A stretch of 64,000 nt of DNA from Alisma plantago-aquatica. Its lineage: Eukaryota; Streptophyta; Magnoliopsida; Alismatales; Alismataceae. Where the stretch lies: positions 1,329,223,304 to 1,329,287,303 of the forward strand of contig OY856410.1 of assembly GCA_963693085.1 (NCBI GenBank), in the 5' to 3' direction. The notes beneath the pieces are model-generated. The model searched no databases. It was not told where the DNA came from and saw only the letters and a program-made list of their open reading frames with translations. Below are positions 1 to 14,043 of this stretch, one piece after another. Within the stretch, counting starts at the first letter, position 1; every line of letters begins with the position of its first letter. Both the position numbers and the translations under genes were made by a program.

Positions 1-1545
1 AAGGCCTTAGACAAGTGGATCCCTTATCCCTAATCCTCTTCACTATTGTTATGGAGAGTCTCGCAAATCTTATAAATGATGTTGAGAGCAAGGTCTTGAT
101 TAAACCTTTTTAGGTGGAGGGTGTGAAGGTGATGTCACATCTTATTTTCTTCGATGACATCCTCGTCTTCTTGGTGGGACACCCTAAGAAGTTGAAATAT
201 TACTACAATGTTCTTACCCTCTTTGGAAGAAGTGTTGTTCTCTACTATAGTACCATTAAATCCCATATTTTTTCTATCTAAATCGTTTGATCCAAGGAGA
301 GGCATACTCAAATCTGCAGCTGGAAAGGGAAGGGGAAAGATACCAATGAGATATTTGGGTATTCATATAGCAGGTGGCAGAGGTACGGTTGGTGACTTTA
401 GCATGTGCAAGCATAAATTCAGAGATAAAATTCAAGGGTGGAATGGTCTTTATATATCCATGGTTGGCAGATTGGTCCTTGTTAGATCAGTCCTTCAAAG
501 CTTGATCAACTATTAGAGGAGTATGTGTGATATCCCTAACCCTACGACCCTTCACCTTTGAAGCATGATAGTGATATTTGTTTAGGGGGGCACCTATGTT
601 GTATCTTGGGACATCATCACCAAAACTTATGCGTAGGGGGGTTGCAGATCGTGGACTCGGACGAGATAATGAGAGTTAATACTCTAAAAAGAATCGATAA
701 ATTTCTTTACCAACCTGATAACATTTGGTCTAGAAGGATGAAACAAAGAGACAGAAGGGAGTTGAGATTGTGTGAAAACCAAAAGCCCTCTAGGGTATGG
801 AGGAAAATGTGCCTGTTCTACCCATCCATTCCACATCTTTATTGAGTTGATAACACTGGTTTTTGGTCTAGATCTGATCGACCACGATGTATCAACTCCG
901 TCATAGTTTTGGGTCCTTTGTGGACTAAGGTAGTATGGTGCAAACATCACTATCCTAAATGGATCAGTTGTCTATACAAAGCTAACTTAGGTTGTCTGTC
1001 GACTAAAGATAGGTTGATCAATTGGGGGTTTCTAGTTAACCCAATTTGCCCCTTACACAAACAACATGATGAGTCTAAGGATCATATGTACTTTAACTAT
1101 AGGTATACCAAAAGGATTTGGACCATTGTATGTTTGACGAATGAATGGTTTAATGTCACCAACCATAACCTTATGGATGCAATCTATTAGGTTATAAGAA
1201 ACAATGATCAAGACAAAAGAAGAATGGCCCTTATGGGCTTATGCATTGATGTTGTGTGTTACTATATTTTGGAGGAAAGAAACACCAGAATACATAAGAA
1301 CAAGGAGAAGAAGGAAAACATCATGGTTGATGACATTGCACTAAACTTATGCTTGATGGTTAAGTCAAAACTAGCGATTGTTTGTAACCTCAGTGTTAAT
1401 AAGAGAACCTACTGGGATTTTGTAGATTAACCCGATAGTGTGTTTTTCTATTATGATAGGGTTTGGTTCAGATGCCTTGTTTTGTACAATATAGCTTTAC
1501 TATATATTCTTTTGGCAATACGCATTTACCTATTTCCAAAAAACA
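1..1545 (+). pseudogene. LINE (non-LTR retrotransposon) 3' half, decayed
   Basis: Remnant of a plant L1-type LINE, cut off by the left window edge. From about 39 one frame reads DPLSLILFTIVMESLANLI, the conserved RT block after the RGLRQGDPLSP motif. An FFDD box near 145-160 stands where LINE RTs have FADD, part of the polymerase active site. The thumb region follows at 330-515 (YLGIHIAGGR, IQGWNGLYISMVGRLVLVRS). At 930-1140 there is a zinc-binding RT C-terminal domain (zf-RVT; CLSTKDRLINWGF, CPLHKQHDESKDHMYF), then a lysine-rich tail to 1430. The 3' end is an AT-rich tail with an A-run near 1540. At least two frameshifts and several stops separate the blocks, so this is dead. It would have encoded the RT used in target-primed reverse transcription. 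Confidence 0.85.
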
Positions 1546-1683
1546 AAGAGAAACCTACATAGCTCCAAATAAATCTTCATACAATTCATGAATTGAATGA
1601 ATGTGAAGATCTAGATAATGGTGGTAAAACTTGATTGGACCATTTTCCACCATTAATCCAGAACCCATTTTGGTCAAATATTT

Positions 1684-1975
1684 TGTTGGTATGTATGCCC
1701 AGTCATATTATGATTGCAATGGGGCATTAAATACCTTATTGATAATAATAAAGGTAATTCTATCTATTATGTTTGTCTCTGCATGAGATGATGACACAAA
1801 CAAAGTATATTTCTAAAGAATGATGTTACTCGATGACATATTCCTTCAAGTGCGTGACTTGGACAATGAGATCATATGAATGTTAAGAGTACAAACATTC
1901 CTACTATGTCCCTAGTCAAAAGTTAAGCAAAATAGAAAATAATATTGCACAAGAATAAAGTGTGTATTTAATAAT
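1684..1975 (+). repeat. copia-A left LTR, partial
   Basis: Aligns by eye with the start of the right LTR at 9255, sharing the stretches GGTATGTATGCCCAG, TTATGTTTGTCTC and GACAATGAGATCATA in the same order and spacing. The match fades after the AAAGTGTGTATT / AGAGTGTGTATT block (about 1970 and 9558). The TG start is kept. Confidence 0.7.
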
Positions 1976-4900
1976 ATTATTTTCACTGGTGCCCCAACCA
2001 ATCTACTCCAGTCATCATTTGAGTCTGAAGACTAGACAATAATTCAAGAGCCCAACCATGCAACCAGGAGTCGATCCGACTAGTTCACGGGTTGAAATGA
2101 TCAATGCAGATAGGTTCGAGCACAAATCTTCATCAACAACAAGTTTCATATGATGTAGACCCTAGGTGGTAGTAATTCATTGTGGCTCCAACGAATTACA
2201 ATAAAATGGCCATAATCATCGCTTGTGTATTTTAATTTCACATTTTTGTTGTGGTTGTAGAATGTATATAATACGTACAATAAGTATGTGGTGATTGGAT
2301 ATGTATATGTTTATATATATATAATCCATCAATACAATATTAAGTCTTAGATTCTTTCCATAAGTGATACACATGAAAATCTTGGTCGATCAAGAATAGA
2401 TTACATGCAAGCATGGTTCACTGTCCATCTCCTGGAGGTGTGATGGTAGATGTGTAGGTTCAACCCAAATAGAGTGCACATTCTATTGTGTTGGCTTTTG
2501 GGTCAGCATTAACTTGTATTCTTAATGATATTAAGCACCAGAGGCATACAAATGACTATGGAAAGGAGTTCCACATATCATCTATCCAAGATTTACCTAT
2601 GATGCAATTGGAAAAAGTTGTCTGCCTTAATAATTGACTGTGGGCGTTGGCATTTTCCAGGTAATAGTTGAATCATTTTGGATCTTAGCTCATTAGAAGA
2701 TTGTATGCCTACGATCTTTCGAATTTATGCATGAGGGTTATCAATTTGAGAAAAATAGTGGGAGAAATAATTGAATAAAGGACTATTAAAATCTTCAAAC
2801 TTATCAAATCAAACAAATCAAAATGTTTTGAGAAGTTGAAAATTTTCATTTTGTAGACAAACGCCAACATGTTATGATGTGATCAGTCCTTCCGTAGGAC
2901 AAACTAAATAGGATTTACTTATACATGTGGTTTAGGATTTTGAGAAGCATTCTCATAAATGAGAAAAAGCTCTATGTTCTTAATAGACCAGAGCCATTGG
3001 AACCCACTCAAAATGCGCCAAAGGTGGCAATGGATGCTTAGTAGAAGCATGCCAATGGTTCCATAGACATTTGAGTACCTTCTGCTATGTTGTATGAGCT
3101 ACGAGTTGAATGAGAAACATGGAAACAATGATACTTGATATGGTAATACATCTTAAGAATCATGTAAAGCAAGAAAGGCATAATGTCTCCAACATGTTGT
3201 CTAAGTGTAGTATGATTGGGCTTGTGTGGCAAAGTGAATTTTAGAATAAGTAAGATTTAATTCCAATTTTACCCTCATTATGTTCACTCTTGACCCCAAT
3301 ATATTTTTCTTAGATACTTGATCACTTTTGATACTCAAATTCGAAATATGGTGATCAATGTGAATTGTATACCCTTTGTGACTTAAAGACCTAGCTCCAT
3401 TAATGTTGTTACTCAACTGAATTTATTCATGGATCAAACTTCATCACAAGAAATTGAAATTTTTTCTAAATCTAGAGGGAAATTATAGGAAGCATCATTT
3501 AAAATCTCACATTTTTAGATAAAAATATTGAGAGATATGAATTTGTTAAGAAAATACCCTTTTTACTCTATTTCTCTTGCCTAAATAAATCTCAAACCCA
3601 TCTCAGATCCGGACTTGGTGGAGGAGACGACTGAGTCGTCTTACTTACCCTCCTCTCATGACAGAAAAAAACCACACAGTAAATATAAGATTTTAAATGT
3701 CTGACTTTCCCTCTTCATTCGTCCATTCTTAGTAAAATCTAACTCAATGAATCTAGTTTTCTCTCCTCTACATAACGAGCCTTAAATTACCCTACATCTC
3801 TTGCTACTTCAAAAATTCCCAAAGGGCGGCAGACATGGTTCTAAGGAGAAAGACCCTCCATGCAACCCTATACCATAGAGGTACTATTTAAGCGCACCAA
3901 TAGCACCACCCACCTCCATATAGCCCTTATGATCGATCAATTGCTCATCATCACACCCTCTCATTCCTACTGAACTCCATCTCTGATCAACTGAACCAAA
4001 GCATGGAACCCTGACCACCAAGCTCCTACATTGAATTTGCTATACTTGTACCATCTCGGGGCACCAACATAGCTAGTTCACCCGCCACATGAAGGTGCGA
4101 TGGCCCAAAACACCCTTTCGACAAAGCCCCCCATGTGGCATATCTACTTTGTGCCGGTAGGTCCATCAGACACTTCCGCTTGGGTCTATGACCGATACAC
4201 AATTCCACAAAGACACACTGAGCTCCATCATCTCAAAATTGCCCTCCACTTGAGGTACAACATTTGAAATGTGTTTTTCCACCTTCTGTGTACCTTCAGC
4301 TACAATTGGATTGACTATTTCATTGTTCCCATTCTTCATCTCAGCCACGTATTGGCTCATCGGAACCACATTGACCCTATAAAGTCAGCTTGGACCTCCT
4401 TTAATTTTGAGAAACCATCACAAATCATTGTTTCTTTTTGGTTTTGGTCCTCTATTTCTCCTCAGGTATGAAACCATGGCACAAGCCATGTTCCTACGAT
4501 CAGATCAATCATAGGGAAAATTTCCCTGATATAGCTCCAATTTGTTGCCATGGATTTCTCTAGCATGGAATTTTCACCCTTTTTCTCCTTGTCACAGCTT
4601 CTTGAGCCAAGCCATGGCTTGTGCATCAATAGGAGGATATGCCAAGTCATATCCCTTCCCTGATCCATGAAACTAGGCTAAAATTTTTTAATTTCATTTA
4701 ATTCATCAAAAAAATATTGGATTGGCCATGTCTTGCAAAATCCATTAAAAATAGCTCTAGTATTGGAAAAATGCTAAAAAAATATCGATCTTCTCAGAAA
4801 AATTACTAATTTAACATAAAACCTTTCCCTTTCATTGTTACAATAATATTCGATGACAACATCTAATATCTATTTCACACATCTCAATTAGGGTTTTTCA

Positions 4901-6229
4901 TTAACATTGGAAACCCTAATCTTGCCAAAACTCTGATGTGACTTGATACATGTATACATCACAAGTATGTTTGACTCTGATTCTATATTTATGACTCAAT
5001 CACATGACTATGAATACTTGATAAAATTCCAATCTACTCTTGACTTGATTGTATAAGAAAATGACTAAATCATTATAATATCTTGAAACTCCTAAAATAC
5101 CTAGGTGACTCATTCATGATTATCATACTAGATATTAATATTGATGATGGTTTCTCAAGATAATATGATGAATAGTCATCTGAGGGACTAATGAGAGGTT
5201 AGGAACTCTAGTCATGATATAATGATTTGTATTTTTTCCAAGATCTTAACAAATATTTTATATCTTGCAATCTAGGATATACTTGAGACTTTGATCTATG
5301 AATCTTGGAATCCTTACTATAAATCTTCGGTGAAAGGTACGTTGTTATACCTCCTCCTTGTTTGTGTTGAAGATACCTTTTATGTATCTCCTGATTGTAT
5401 ACTTGGCTATATACTTGGCTAAGCTACTGTCCCGTATTGATTAGGCTTCCATTTTTCCTATATTATATTTTGACACAAACTTGAAAACATAATGATATTA
5501 CCATTATGACTTCCCCTATATTGATGTGGAAAATGTTGATATTGAGTACAAGTGACCTCCTCATTCAGAGGGTGGAACTTTTACCTATTGAATGATACTA
5601 AATTGTGTACATGTCAATCAAACTCCTACCTCATATGGTGTGACATACCCCACCTTGTTGGGGAAATGGAGCCACACAAAATATATAAGTAGGCTTCTCG
5701 AAACATCATAATGGGAATTCATAATAAAAACTGAATTGTTCAAAATAAACATCTTTTCGAATAAATATTGGATTTACAAAAATGGCTTGTTATACTTTTT
5801 GAATGTAAGTCCTACCAAGTATACTCTTGTGCTATAAACCATTTTACTTATTTTGGGTAGCGTACCGTGCAATTGCATGATTGTCTTGATTTTCTTGATT
5901 TTAGGCAAAACAAATGGAACATTGACTAGATCGCTTCCGCACCCGATATACTCGAATGACAAGGATGAATTGGCTATATCTCCTATGTTTGGGTTAGTTG
6001 TTATATAAATATTCTATTTATGAGTTATTATTTCTTATTGTATATACCAGTGTGTGAGATCATATTGGACCACTCAGGGACAGATGCTTCAATCCTTTTA
6101 CCACTGTCTATATAGTGGGATTGGGATTGGGGTAAGAATGGTTCCGTGACAACTTTGGAACACCTAATGTGATTGGGATTTTTTTAGGTCAAGAGTTGAC
6201 TGAAGATATGATTCTACAATAATTTTTTG
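1976..6229 (+). other. Gene-free AT-rich stretch inside copia-A
   Basis: I find no protein family here. Short open frames on the minus strand at 4026-4668 have no recognisable domain and are separated by stops. The gag gene and primer-binding site expected after a copia left LTR are not recognisable. Decay, deletion or later insertions are all possible. Confidence 0.5.
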
Positions 6230-9080
6230 ATTCTGGCCAAGAAGGGTTCTGAGGCTAAGCTAAAGTCCAAGTCTTCAACACTAAAGATAAGAAGATGGGT
6301 AAGTGAAAAAAGGAATTTGTCCTTTCACTTAAATGAACAAATGAAGAAGATAGAGATAAAGATCTCTACTCCAAGACCCAAAAAGAAGTAAGCTAGAACT
6401 ATACAAAGCATGAGTTGTTGTCGCTATAGTTGGGATTTGTAATTCCTGGGCATGCAATAGAATTAGTGAATTGCTATTATGTACCTGACATTGATGAAAA
6501 ACGCATTGTATCTTGTATGGATAAGAATTAATGTTTCATGACAATGAATTATGTCTCTCAAACAATACTTGATAGTTGTAAAGAAAAATATATGTATGAC
6601 ACATATATTGAATGACTCGCTAACTCTAACAATGGATACTATAACATTGTCATCTATAAAAAGTAAATGGGAAATGCATTTCTAGAATCCATAATGATGG
6701 ATATCTAGACACTTTTGGTTATTGAATAGATAGGGACAAGGAAGTCTTATTTATTGAGAAATGTGACAAAATTATATGCACTAGAAGTACAAGGAGAGCG
6801 ACTATTCTATTAGGGATCATACATATTGATGTATATAGACCTCTTAGAATAAATGGTAATGGAAGTTACCAGTACCTCATTATATTTACTGATGTTATCA
6901 ATAGATATTAAAATTTCTATTTAATGAAATACAAGTATGAATTTTCTTGAAGTTTTCAAGATGATAAAGAATGAAGTACACAACTAATTTGATAAAAGTA
7001 TTAAAACACTTCAATATGGTCGATGTTGAAATATTTTAAACCAAGAGTTTAAGCACCTTCTAGGAGAAGATGACAATATATCATGATGAACTTCACCTGA
7101 AAGGCAATGATAGTGTATCAGAAAGATGGAATCATACCTTGTTAGTCATATTGTGACCATTAATAAAATCTAGTTTATCTTCTAATTTCTTTTAGGCATA
7201 TGGTTTATACTAAAACAATGTACCATCTTAATTGGTTCAAAAGACACAATATGAGATATGGCTTGCGAGGTGTCCCAATATGTCTTTTATAATGTTTAAG
7301 ATTGAAATCTTATGTAAGAAAATAGTTTCTTGAAAAGCTTTGTCCACAAATCACATAAATGTTACACTACTCTTATCCTAATGCAACAACAATTTTTTTT
7401 TGTTGATTTGGGTGGTTGTTTTCATGAAGAGGAATTTAATCTCAAAAGAACCAGTGGGAGTAAAAGTAGAACTTAAAATGTTTGAGACAAACAAGAATAC
7501 ATTGAACCTAAAGAGGTACAATAAGAACATATGGAGAACCACAAGCTGTTGTGGAATCTCAAGTTCCTTATGTAACACCAAAAACTCATAGTTCTAGTAG
7601 AACACACCTTGATATTGAAAGATTATGATATCTTATGGATCAATAAGGTAGTGAGTTGGTCACATATGATGAGTCAACTACCTACCTAGAAACTATTGAG
7701 GTACTAGAGTCTGAGAAATGGATTGAGGCCATGAGATCCAAGAAGGACTCCATGTACAACAACAAGGTATGACCTTAGTGGATCCAAATAAAGGGGTAAA
7801 ACCTATAGGGTGCAATTTGGTCTTTAGGGAAAATACCAACATGGAAGAGTATATTGGTAGCAAACAGTTTCAGACAAGTTCAAGTGTTGAACATGATGAA
7901 GTCTTTTACTAGTTATCATAGTTAGATCAATAAAGATCATGCTTATTGTTGAAACTTGTTATGACTAATGAGATTGGCATTTGGATGTTAAAGCTGCATT
8001 CCTTAAGTGGAATAATTTTGAGCACGTGTATGGGACCCAATCTAAAGGATTTATAAATCCTATATTTCAAATAAAGTGTGTAAGATACAAAGGTCAATTT
8101 GTGGGTTGAAGCAAGCATCTCAGAGCTGGAATCTTCTATTTGACAAGACCTTCTAAGAGTTTTGAATTGAGTCAGAATGAAGAAGAAATCTATTATTACA
8201 AAAGATTTAGTGGGATCATATTTATACTCCACATAATGATGGGGAATAACGTCCTTATCCTACAAATATCAAAACCTATCAAGGAAAGTACCTTCTCTAT
8301 GAAGGTTTAGATGAAGAATCATATATGATAGGAACTGAGATCTATAGCAATAGATCTAGAAAGCTTCTTAGCCGAAGAAAAGATCTCATACATTGGAAAG
8401 TTGTTGAAGGGGTTCAACATGCAAGACTCAATGAGAAAGAACTTATTCGTGTTCCATGGATTTAGTTTCACAAGAGCCTAGTGTCTAATTCTTGGGAAGA
8501 AAAGGAATACATGGAATAGATGACATATGCATTCATAATTGAATCTATTTTGAATGCAATGTTATATGCATATCTTATTATCTGGTATGTATTGGACATG
8601 AAGAGAGGAGCAGTTATCTCACATGTATTAGAAATGATGAGAGGATATATATACTTATCTAGTGATGTCATACGTATTGGACATGACGCAAGGGTATCTA
8701 TCAAATTCTAATGAAGGTCATTAGACTACTACAAAGGACATCCTCATATGCTTAAGGACCACTAAAAGGATTGGTTCCTTGATTATGGTAATACGGATGA
8801 TTTGGGTGTACAAGGTTACACTAATGCAAGCTTCCAAACTAAAAAATTAATGATCACATTCTAAATTTATTTTTGACCTTAAATAAAAGTTGTAAGCTGA
8901 AAAGGGTTCTGAGCCAATGATTGTTGTTTAAATCTACAATATAATCTGAGTATCTTTGTGTTATGAGAATATCATAGGATACTAAATATATGTATCAAGA
9001 AGTTCATATAGATGAACTTGTGGGAGTTTCTAAACCATTGATGACTGGGTGGGAATATTAGATAGCATACTGCTATACTT
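6230..9080 (+). pseudogene. copia-A pol (integrase, RT, RNase H), decayed
   Basis: Copia polyprotein in pieces, all on the plus strand. GAG-pre-integrase zone near 6430-6540 (LVNCYYVPDIDEKRIVSC). Integrase core at 6790-6920 (GIIHIDVYRPLRINGNGSYQ, then LIIFTDVINRY) and near 7110 (VSERWNHTLL, the family's AERRNRTLL position). RT begins near 7700 (EAMRSKKDSMYNN), with VANSFRQVQ at about 7860 and KIQRSICGLKQASQSWNLLF at about 8080-8145. An RNase H trace lies at 8760-8850 (VQGYTNASFQTKK). The frame changes repeatedly and stops are frequent, so no product is possible. This wording of motifs is typical of plant copia elements of the Tork/Angela type, but I cannot assign a clade. Confidence 0.8.
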
Positions 9081-9239
9081 TCATCTCATATGAGTAGTCG
9101 TACAACAAGGAGGTGTGAAACTTGCAATATACCCCCTTGAAGCAAACATCGGTTAAAAATTATAAAAGCACTTACATAGTAGAACATGATGGACACGTTA
9201 AGATCACTGGGAATATGATTTTTGGGTGATTGGATCTAA

Positions 9240-9254
9240 GTGTAAGTGGGAGTC
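9240..9254 (+). promoter_or_regulatory. copia-A polypurine tract
   Basis: Purine-rich GTAAGTGGGAG immediately before the right LTR start at 9255, the position where plus-strand DNA synthesis of an LTR element is primed. Confidence 0.55.
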
Positions 9255-10900
9255 TATTGGTATGTATGCCCAGAGAGCCAATCATATGATTATTGCAATG
9301 TGGAATTAGATACCTGATTTGATAATAATAATGATAATTTTGTCTATTATGTTTGTCTCAGCACGAGGTGATGACAAAAACATAGTAGATATCGAAAGAA
9401 TGTTGTCACTCGATGATGTATGTCTTCAAGTGCATGACTTGAACAATGAGATCATACAAATGTTAAGAATACATACATTTTTGTTAGGACCCTAGTCAGA
9501 TGTTACTGTGGAAGAAAAATAGATAACAATAATACATAAGACTAGAGTGTGTATTGATTGATGACAAAGTCTCATTAGTCATGATATGTGATATCAAGTC
9601 AAACACACATGTACACGTTGGAAAATAGTGTATCAGACAGACCCACCGTGAGCATGATACATGGAGACCATGGAGAGGTAGTCAAAATCATCTCTCAAAA
9701 TGATAGTGACGATTGTTTCTCTTAGATCTGAAGTCACTACATTAATCACATGTCATTCATGTACCTTGACATCATACATCATGATCCTGAATAAAGGTTG
9801 CCATAACGATGGTGCTCGGGTGCCCTGTGACACATGGGGATAGAGTGTGAGTGATGTAAATGGGATTTGTCCCTCCTACATGAGAATGATATCTAGGGAC
9901 TCTTGATAAGTGAGACTGAGAAATTTACGATCGTACTAATGTGATTCAATATGTGATATGTGAGCTAACATGCATCTTAGACAGTTTTCTCTAGTTCAAG
10001 GAATGAGGATTGAACATTGAGAGGATGACGATTCCATGCCATTAGTTCAATCAAAATATCAGAGACAAAGGAACTAAACGATCACCGTAATACTAATCAT
10101 AGATTTTAGGTCAAAGTTGTTCTCGAACTTCCCAAATCACTTGGGTAGCAATGTTGTGTTTCTAGATACTGCTCATTGCTTGTGATGTCAGAAGTTGGTT
10201 ATGGACATTCACTACTAATATAATTTAGGACCTATAGGGTCACACATATAGGATACACTTGGATTATAGAAGTTTATTCATGAATGATGTTTAGATTGAT
10301 TACTAAAAGTGTTTAGGTATTCAATTAAACAACAAAATTTCAAATTGACTAACTGGACTCTAACTGATGGGTTCAAGTGTTGAACTGATCAGTTGGAATG
10401 TCAAGTCAATTGGAATCAACATTGGTTGAAAAATTGTAGAACCAGGGTATGAAATAACCAGTTCATAGATCCCAACCAACCAATTCATGGGATGAACCAC
10501 TTGATTCAATGTTCAATTTGATTGGTTCAATGATTGGTTTTGACGTCTTATTTTGCATTAATCATACATTGAATACCAACATGATTTCAAATAAAAAAGT
10601 ACACAAACTAACTAGTTCATGCACGAACCAACCAGTTGGGCATGCGAACCGATCTGTTCACCATGCACATCTTCCAAAAAATTTGTGAATCCGTCCATTT
10701 CAATTACCAAATAGATTGGGAACCTTGACCTTGACCTCTTCTATACATAGAGGGGTACTAGGGGCTCCTCAGAACATAAGTGTTGCTTTAGCAATTGGTG
10801 TCCTCTCTAGTTATGGAGAGCCCAATCAAGTCCTATCCAATAAAGGGAGGGATTTCATGTGATAGAGTGCTCTTTTGGGATCCTTAAATCTCAAATAACA
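9255..10900 (+). repeat. copia-A right LTR (end uncertain)
   Basis: Begins TATTGGTATGTATG, a mutated TG start. The first 300 bp align with 1684-1975. Beyond that it contains a zone at 10340-10690 rich in variants of AACTGATCAGTT and AACCAACCAGTT, short inverted repeats of the kind seen in other copia LTRs. I did not find a clear CA end or a target-site duplication, so the right limit is provisional. Confidence 0.5.
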
Positions 10901-13282
10901 TATTGAAATTCATATGTTGAGTTATCTTGAGAAGTTCCAAGTATTTTGGTTAAGTTTGAGAGTTGATTGATGTTGATATCATGACTAAATAAGTTCATGT
11001 CTTTTCAGAGTATTTAATTAGATGATCAAATAGCTGAGTTTTTTTTCCCAATTTGAGTAGAATGTATCCTAATGGGCAGAAAAGCTATGCTTAAAATTTT
11101 GTTGCAATTGCAGTATCCTAGACAGACTTATTTAGGTTTGAATTTTATTAAATAATGTGTATTATTGACCAAGATATTTGTGTTTAGCCTACGTTCAGTT
11201 TTCGATGGATGTCATGCATCTTGGACCTGACTGAGCCACGGATAGACTGTGTGGACTCTTTTTAGGACTTGGATTTGGGTGATCTGATGATTCCCACTCG
11301 TCTCCTACATTTCCATTATAGCAATGTAGTGGGGACGTTGGAACCACAACCAACCCATGATCCCACATCAAGGAAGTAAGGGATACACGTGCTTTAACCA
11401 AACAATTGACTAAATCTTTGGGAGACCTACCATCCGACCCCTATGTTAAAGATACAGGGTGAGAAACCTTTGAAAATGTGTTCCCAATTCTCAGTGACTC
11501 TCCATTCTCACACACAGTATAGATACAATGGGTCTTGGAGGATGAAAAGGAAAGGAAGAGGAAGGTTGAGGCCAAAGAAGTCGGCGTATGGGTAATTCTG
11601 GCCGCATTGTGGTGGTGGTGCTAGTTGGTGAACTCTTTTATTCTAGAATAGGAGGTAGAGATATGAAGGGAAGCTCCTCGCTTCCCTACCAAAAATGGAA
11701 GTAATAGATACATTACTTATTTCATGGCAATGAGTTAGGTGGTTGTGGATGGGGTTTTCATGTAGTAGAGGAATGATGCCTCTTTTTCTCCCTTGCATCG
11801 GATGCAGACGATGACAAGCGTATTGGGACTGATATGTATAGGCTCCAGTGGAAAGAAACCATGCCGACAGGATAGAGAAGACATAGAAGAATTGTTGGAT
11901 GCATATAATTTTGTCGACAAGGTCAGAGTAGTTGCCAATTCCTCATTGGAGTTGGTCTGTGCAGCGACACTACTGCCTTGCGAAAGAATAGAGTTCCGCT
12001 GGGGACTCAGACAGATGAGAACACAAAGAAGATCCTAAGCAGCCTTGATGGTCTATTTGAAGTCACCGAAGATTTTGGTGGCATTTGGATCCGATGAGGA
12101 GCACCATGACCATACCTTTTTTGATGTTAGAGGAGACCCGTCGTCGAGGAATCTTTGAAATAGGGAAGCATTGGCTTTTGTGTTGCGTATCCCAATGGAT
12201 CATGTGAAAAGAGAAGAGAAGTCTAAACCAAACATCACAAGCCAGAACCGACCGACTCAAACAAGGAGCCTTAGATCCACGTGGAGAATGGTGAATGGCC
12301 ACTAATAGGTAAACACCCAAAAAACACTCAGATCTTAGATAATCCATATAAATTGGCTCGATTATCATAAAAATACAAACAAAGTACCAAATGTTCATAA
12401 AAATGAGTAGATCAGAATGAAACCATAATATCAACCTTTTGGTGCTTAAAACATAGTGATATCATGTATGATATATTACACTTTTTTTATGAGTAATAAA
12501 TATCAAATAATGACAAAAAATTATTAAAATGCATTAGTAACTCTTAAATGTGTTTTAGAATCCATGTGACATCAGATATGATCATGTTATGACACATAAT
12601 CATGTAACTTGCTTAGTATGGCTATCTGGGGCTAATAGCCCTAAATAAAATTTAGAAAATACATTTATGATCAGTAAATGATGGAATTCACAAAACACCC
12701 TCATATCAGTAACTGGAACATAATATAAAACTGTGAGATCAGTTTCATGCATAGAATTCATGTTATATGAAGATGACAGTTAACACATGTTTTGTAACCC
12801 TAATTTGACTAACGAATGTAACCTAGGGTAAATATGTGCACAAAATACTATGGATGCTAATGTTTAGATGATGAACCCTAATTTGTAACATAATTGGAAA
12901 AGAACATATGTAGAATAATTGTAAGACAAGAATGCAAGTAAAAATGAGAATATCCTAATGAATAAGATAAACCTAAAAATAAGTCATGACTAGGGCAGAT
13001 GATGAGTTTCCAATGGAAGTCATACATGATCTTGTCTTAATCAGGATTTAAATAAGGATATAATTGACCCAAGGAGCATGTGATGATTAGATTATCTTGA
13101 TCATAGTATGCCCTTACCTCTTACTTGGTCTACTATTCAATATGGATGTATTATATGTGTAATAAAATACTTGGCATATGGTATTGATTGAAATGATTGA
13201 TCTTGCATACTATGTTTGTTAATTTTCCATACTTATGGCTACAAAAGATTAAACATAATATATTTGTTCCATTATATGAAAT
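10901..13282 (+). other. No gene recognised
   Basis: AT-rich DNA with scattered short open frames, for example 11793-12038 on plus and 12063-12434 on minus. None shows a family motif, splice structure or neighbouring transposon signature. The 11480-12060 part is somewhat richer in GC and could be an old gene or element fragment, but nothing in it is identifiable. Confidence 0.5.
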
Positions 13283-13421
13283 CACTATATCTCTTTGGTA
13301 AGAATTGTGCTAGTGAGTGATCTATCTCTTTGGTAAGAAGATCACATGTACAATGATCTATCTCTTTGGCAAGAAGATCATAAGGCCTTAATGCATCTAT
13401 CCCATTGGTAGGCAGATGCAT
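13283..13421 (+). repeat. Short imperfect tandem repeat, about four units
   Basis: The phrase ATCTATCTCTTTGGTAAGAA recurs four times in about 140 bp with units of 36-50 bp. Two units are bracketed by GATC on both sides and could form weak stems. No coding meaning seen. Confidence 0.6.
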
Positions 13422-14043
13422 GAGCATAAAATGGAAAATGAGCTTAAAATATGTGTTCACTTTTGTTAATGAACATCTTTGTGCAAGTGTATGATTTTTC
13501 TTATATTTCTTAGTAACTGTCAAGTAATAATTTTATCCTATTTCCAAGCTTAGTAATGAGAGGTATATAAAAAGACACGTAGGCATACCCAGTACAATAT
13601 TTATGAATATTGAGCTGGCGTATACCACATGTAATCTTTGTTTAGGTATGTGGACATATGATCTTGAATATCCATGATAGTTGATAGTTGTGTGGTGAGC
13701 TGATGTATAAGTGGACCTATTGTCTTAAGATCATGTTGTTTAGTGGTAGTATATGTATATGAAGAAATTTGTTGTTCAATATGTAATATCAAATGTTGTA
13801 ACAATTCATTATGTAATTATATATTGAATGGTGAACATGTGTTGTACAGTTTTATTATTTTTCATGTGCATGTTCTATTGTTGTTTCCTTCTTACTTCCT
13901 CTGATTTTCTTCTTCTTAGCCTAGTGTGTGGTGTTTAAATTGGGATGCTCGCTGAGGTGAGGTTTCAATTTAGATGTCACAAATCAGATTATGTTTTAGA
14001 AAATCTAGGGACGTCACATAGCAAGGGAGAGACAATTGTGGGA
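13422..14043 (+). other. No gene recognised
   Basis: AT-rich sequence without recognisable features until a purine tract (GGGAGAGACAATTGTGGGAG, about 14024-14043) that may be a polypurine tract for the LTR beginning next to it. Confidence 0.4.

Larger units (their letters stand above)
1684..10900 (+). mobile_element. Ty1/copia LTR retrotransposon remnant (copia-A)
   Basis: Two related LTR starts in the same orientation (TGTTGGTATGTATGCCCAG at 1684; TATTGGTATGTATGCCCAG at 9255) enclose a decayed copia polyprotein. A purine-rich tract precedes the right LTR. The order integrase, RT, RNase H defines Ty1/copia. The left LTR stops matching the right one after about 290 bp and no primer-binding site follows it, so the left part is deleted or rearranged. 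Gene-free DNA between 1976 and about 6230 may include nested insertions. The right boundary is an estimate because the LTR end was not found by alignment. Confidence 0.72.

Noticed and set aside
12063..12434. 123-codon minus-strand open frame with hydrophobic start
   Set aside because: No family motif, no splice or promoter context, and located in decayed repeat DNA.
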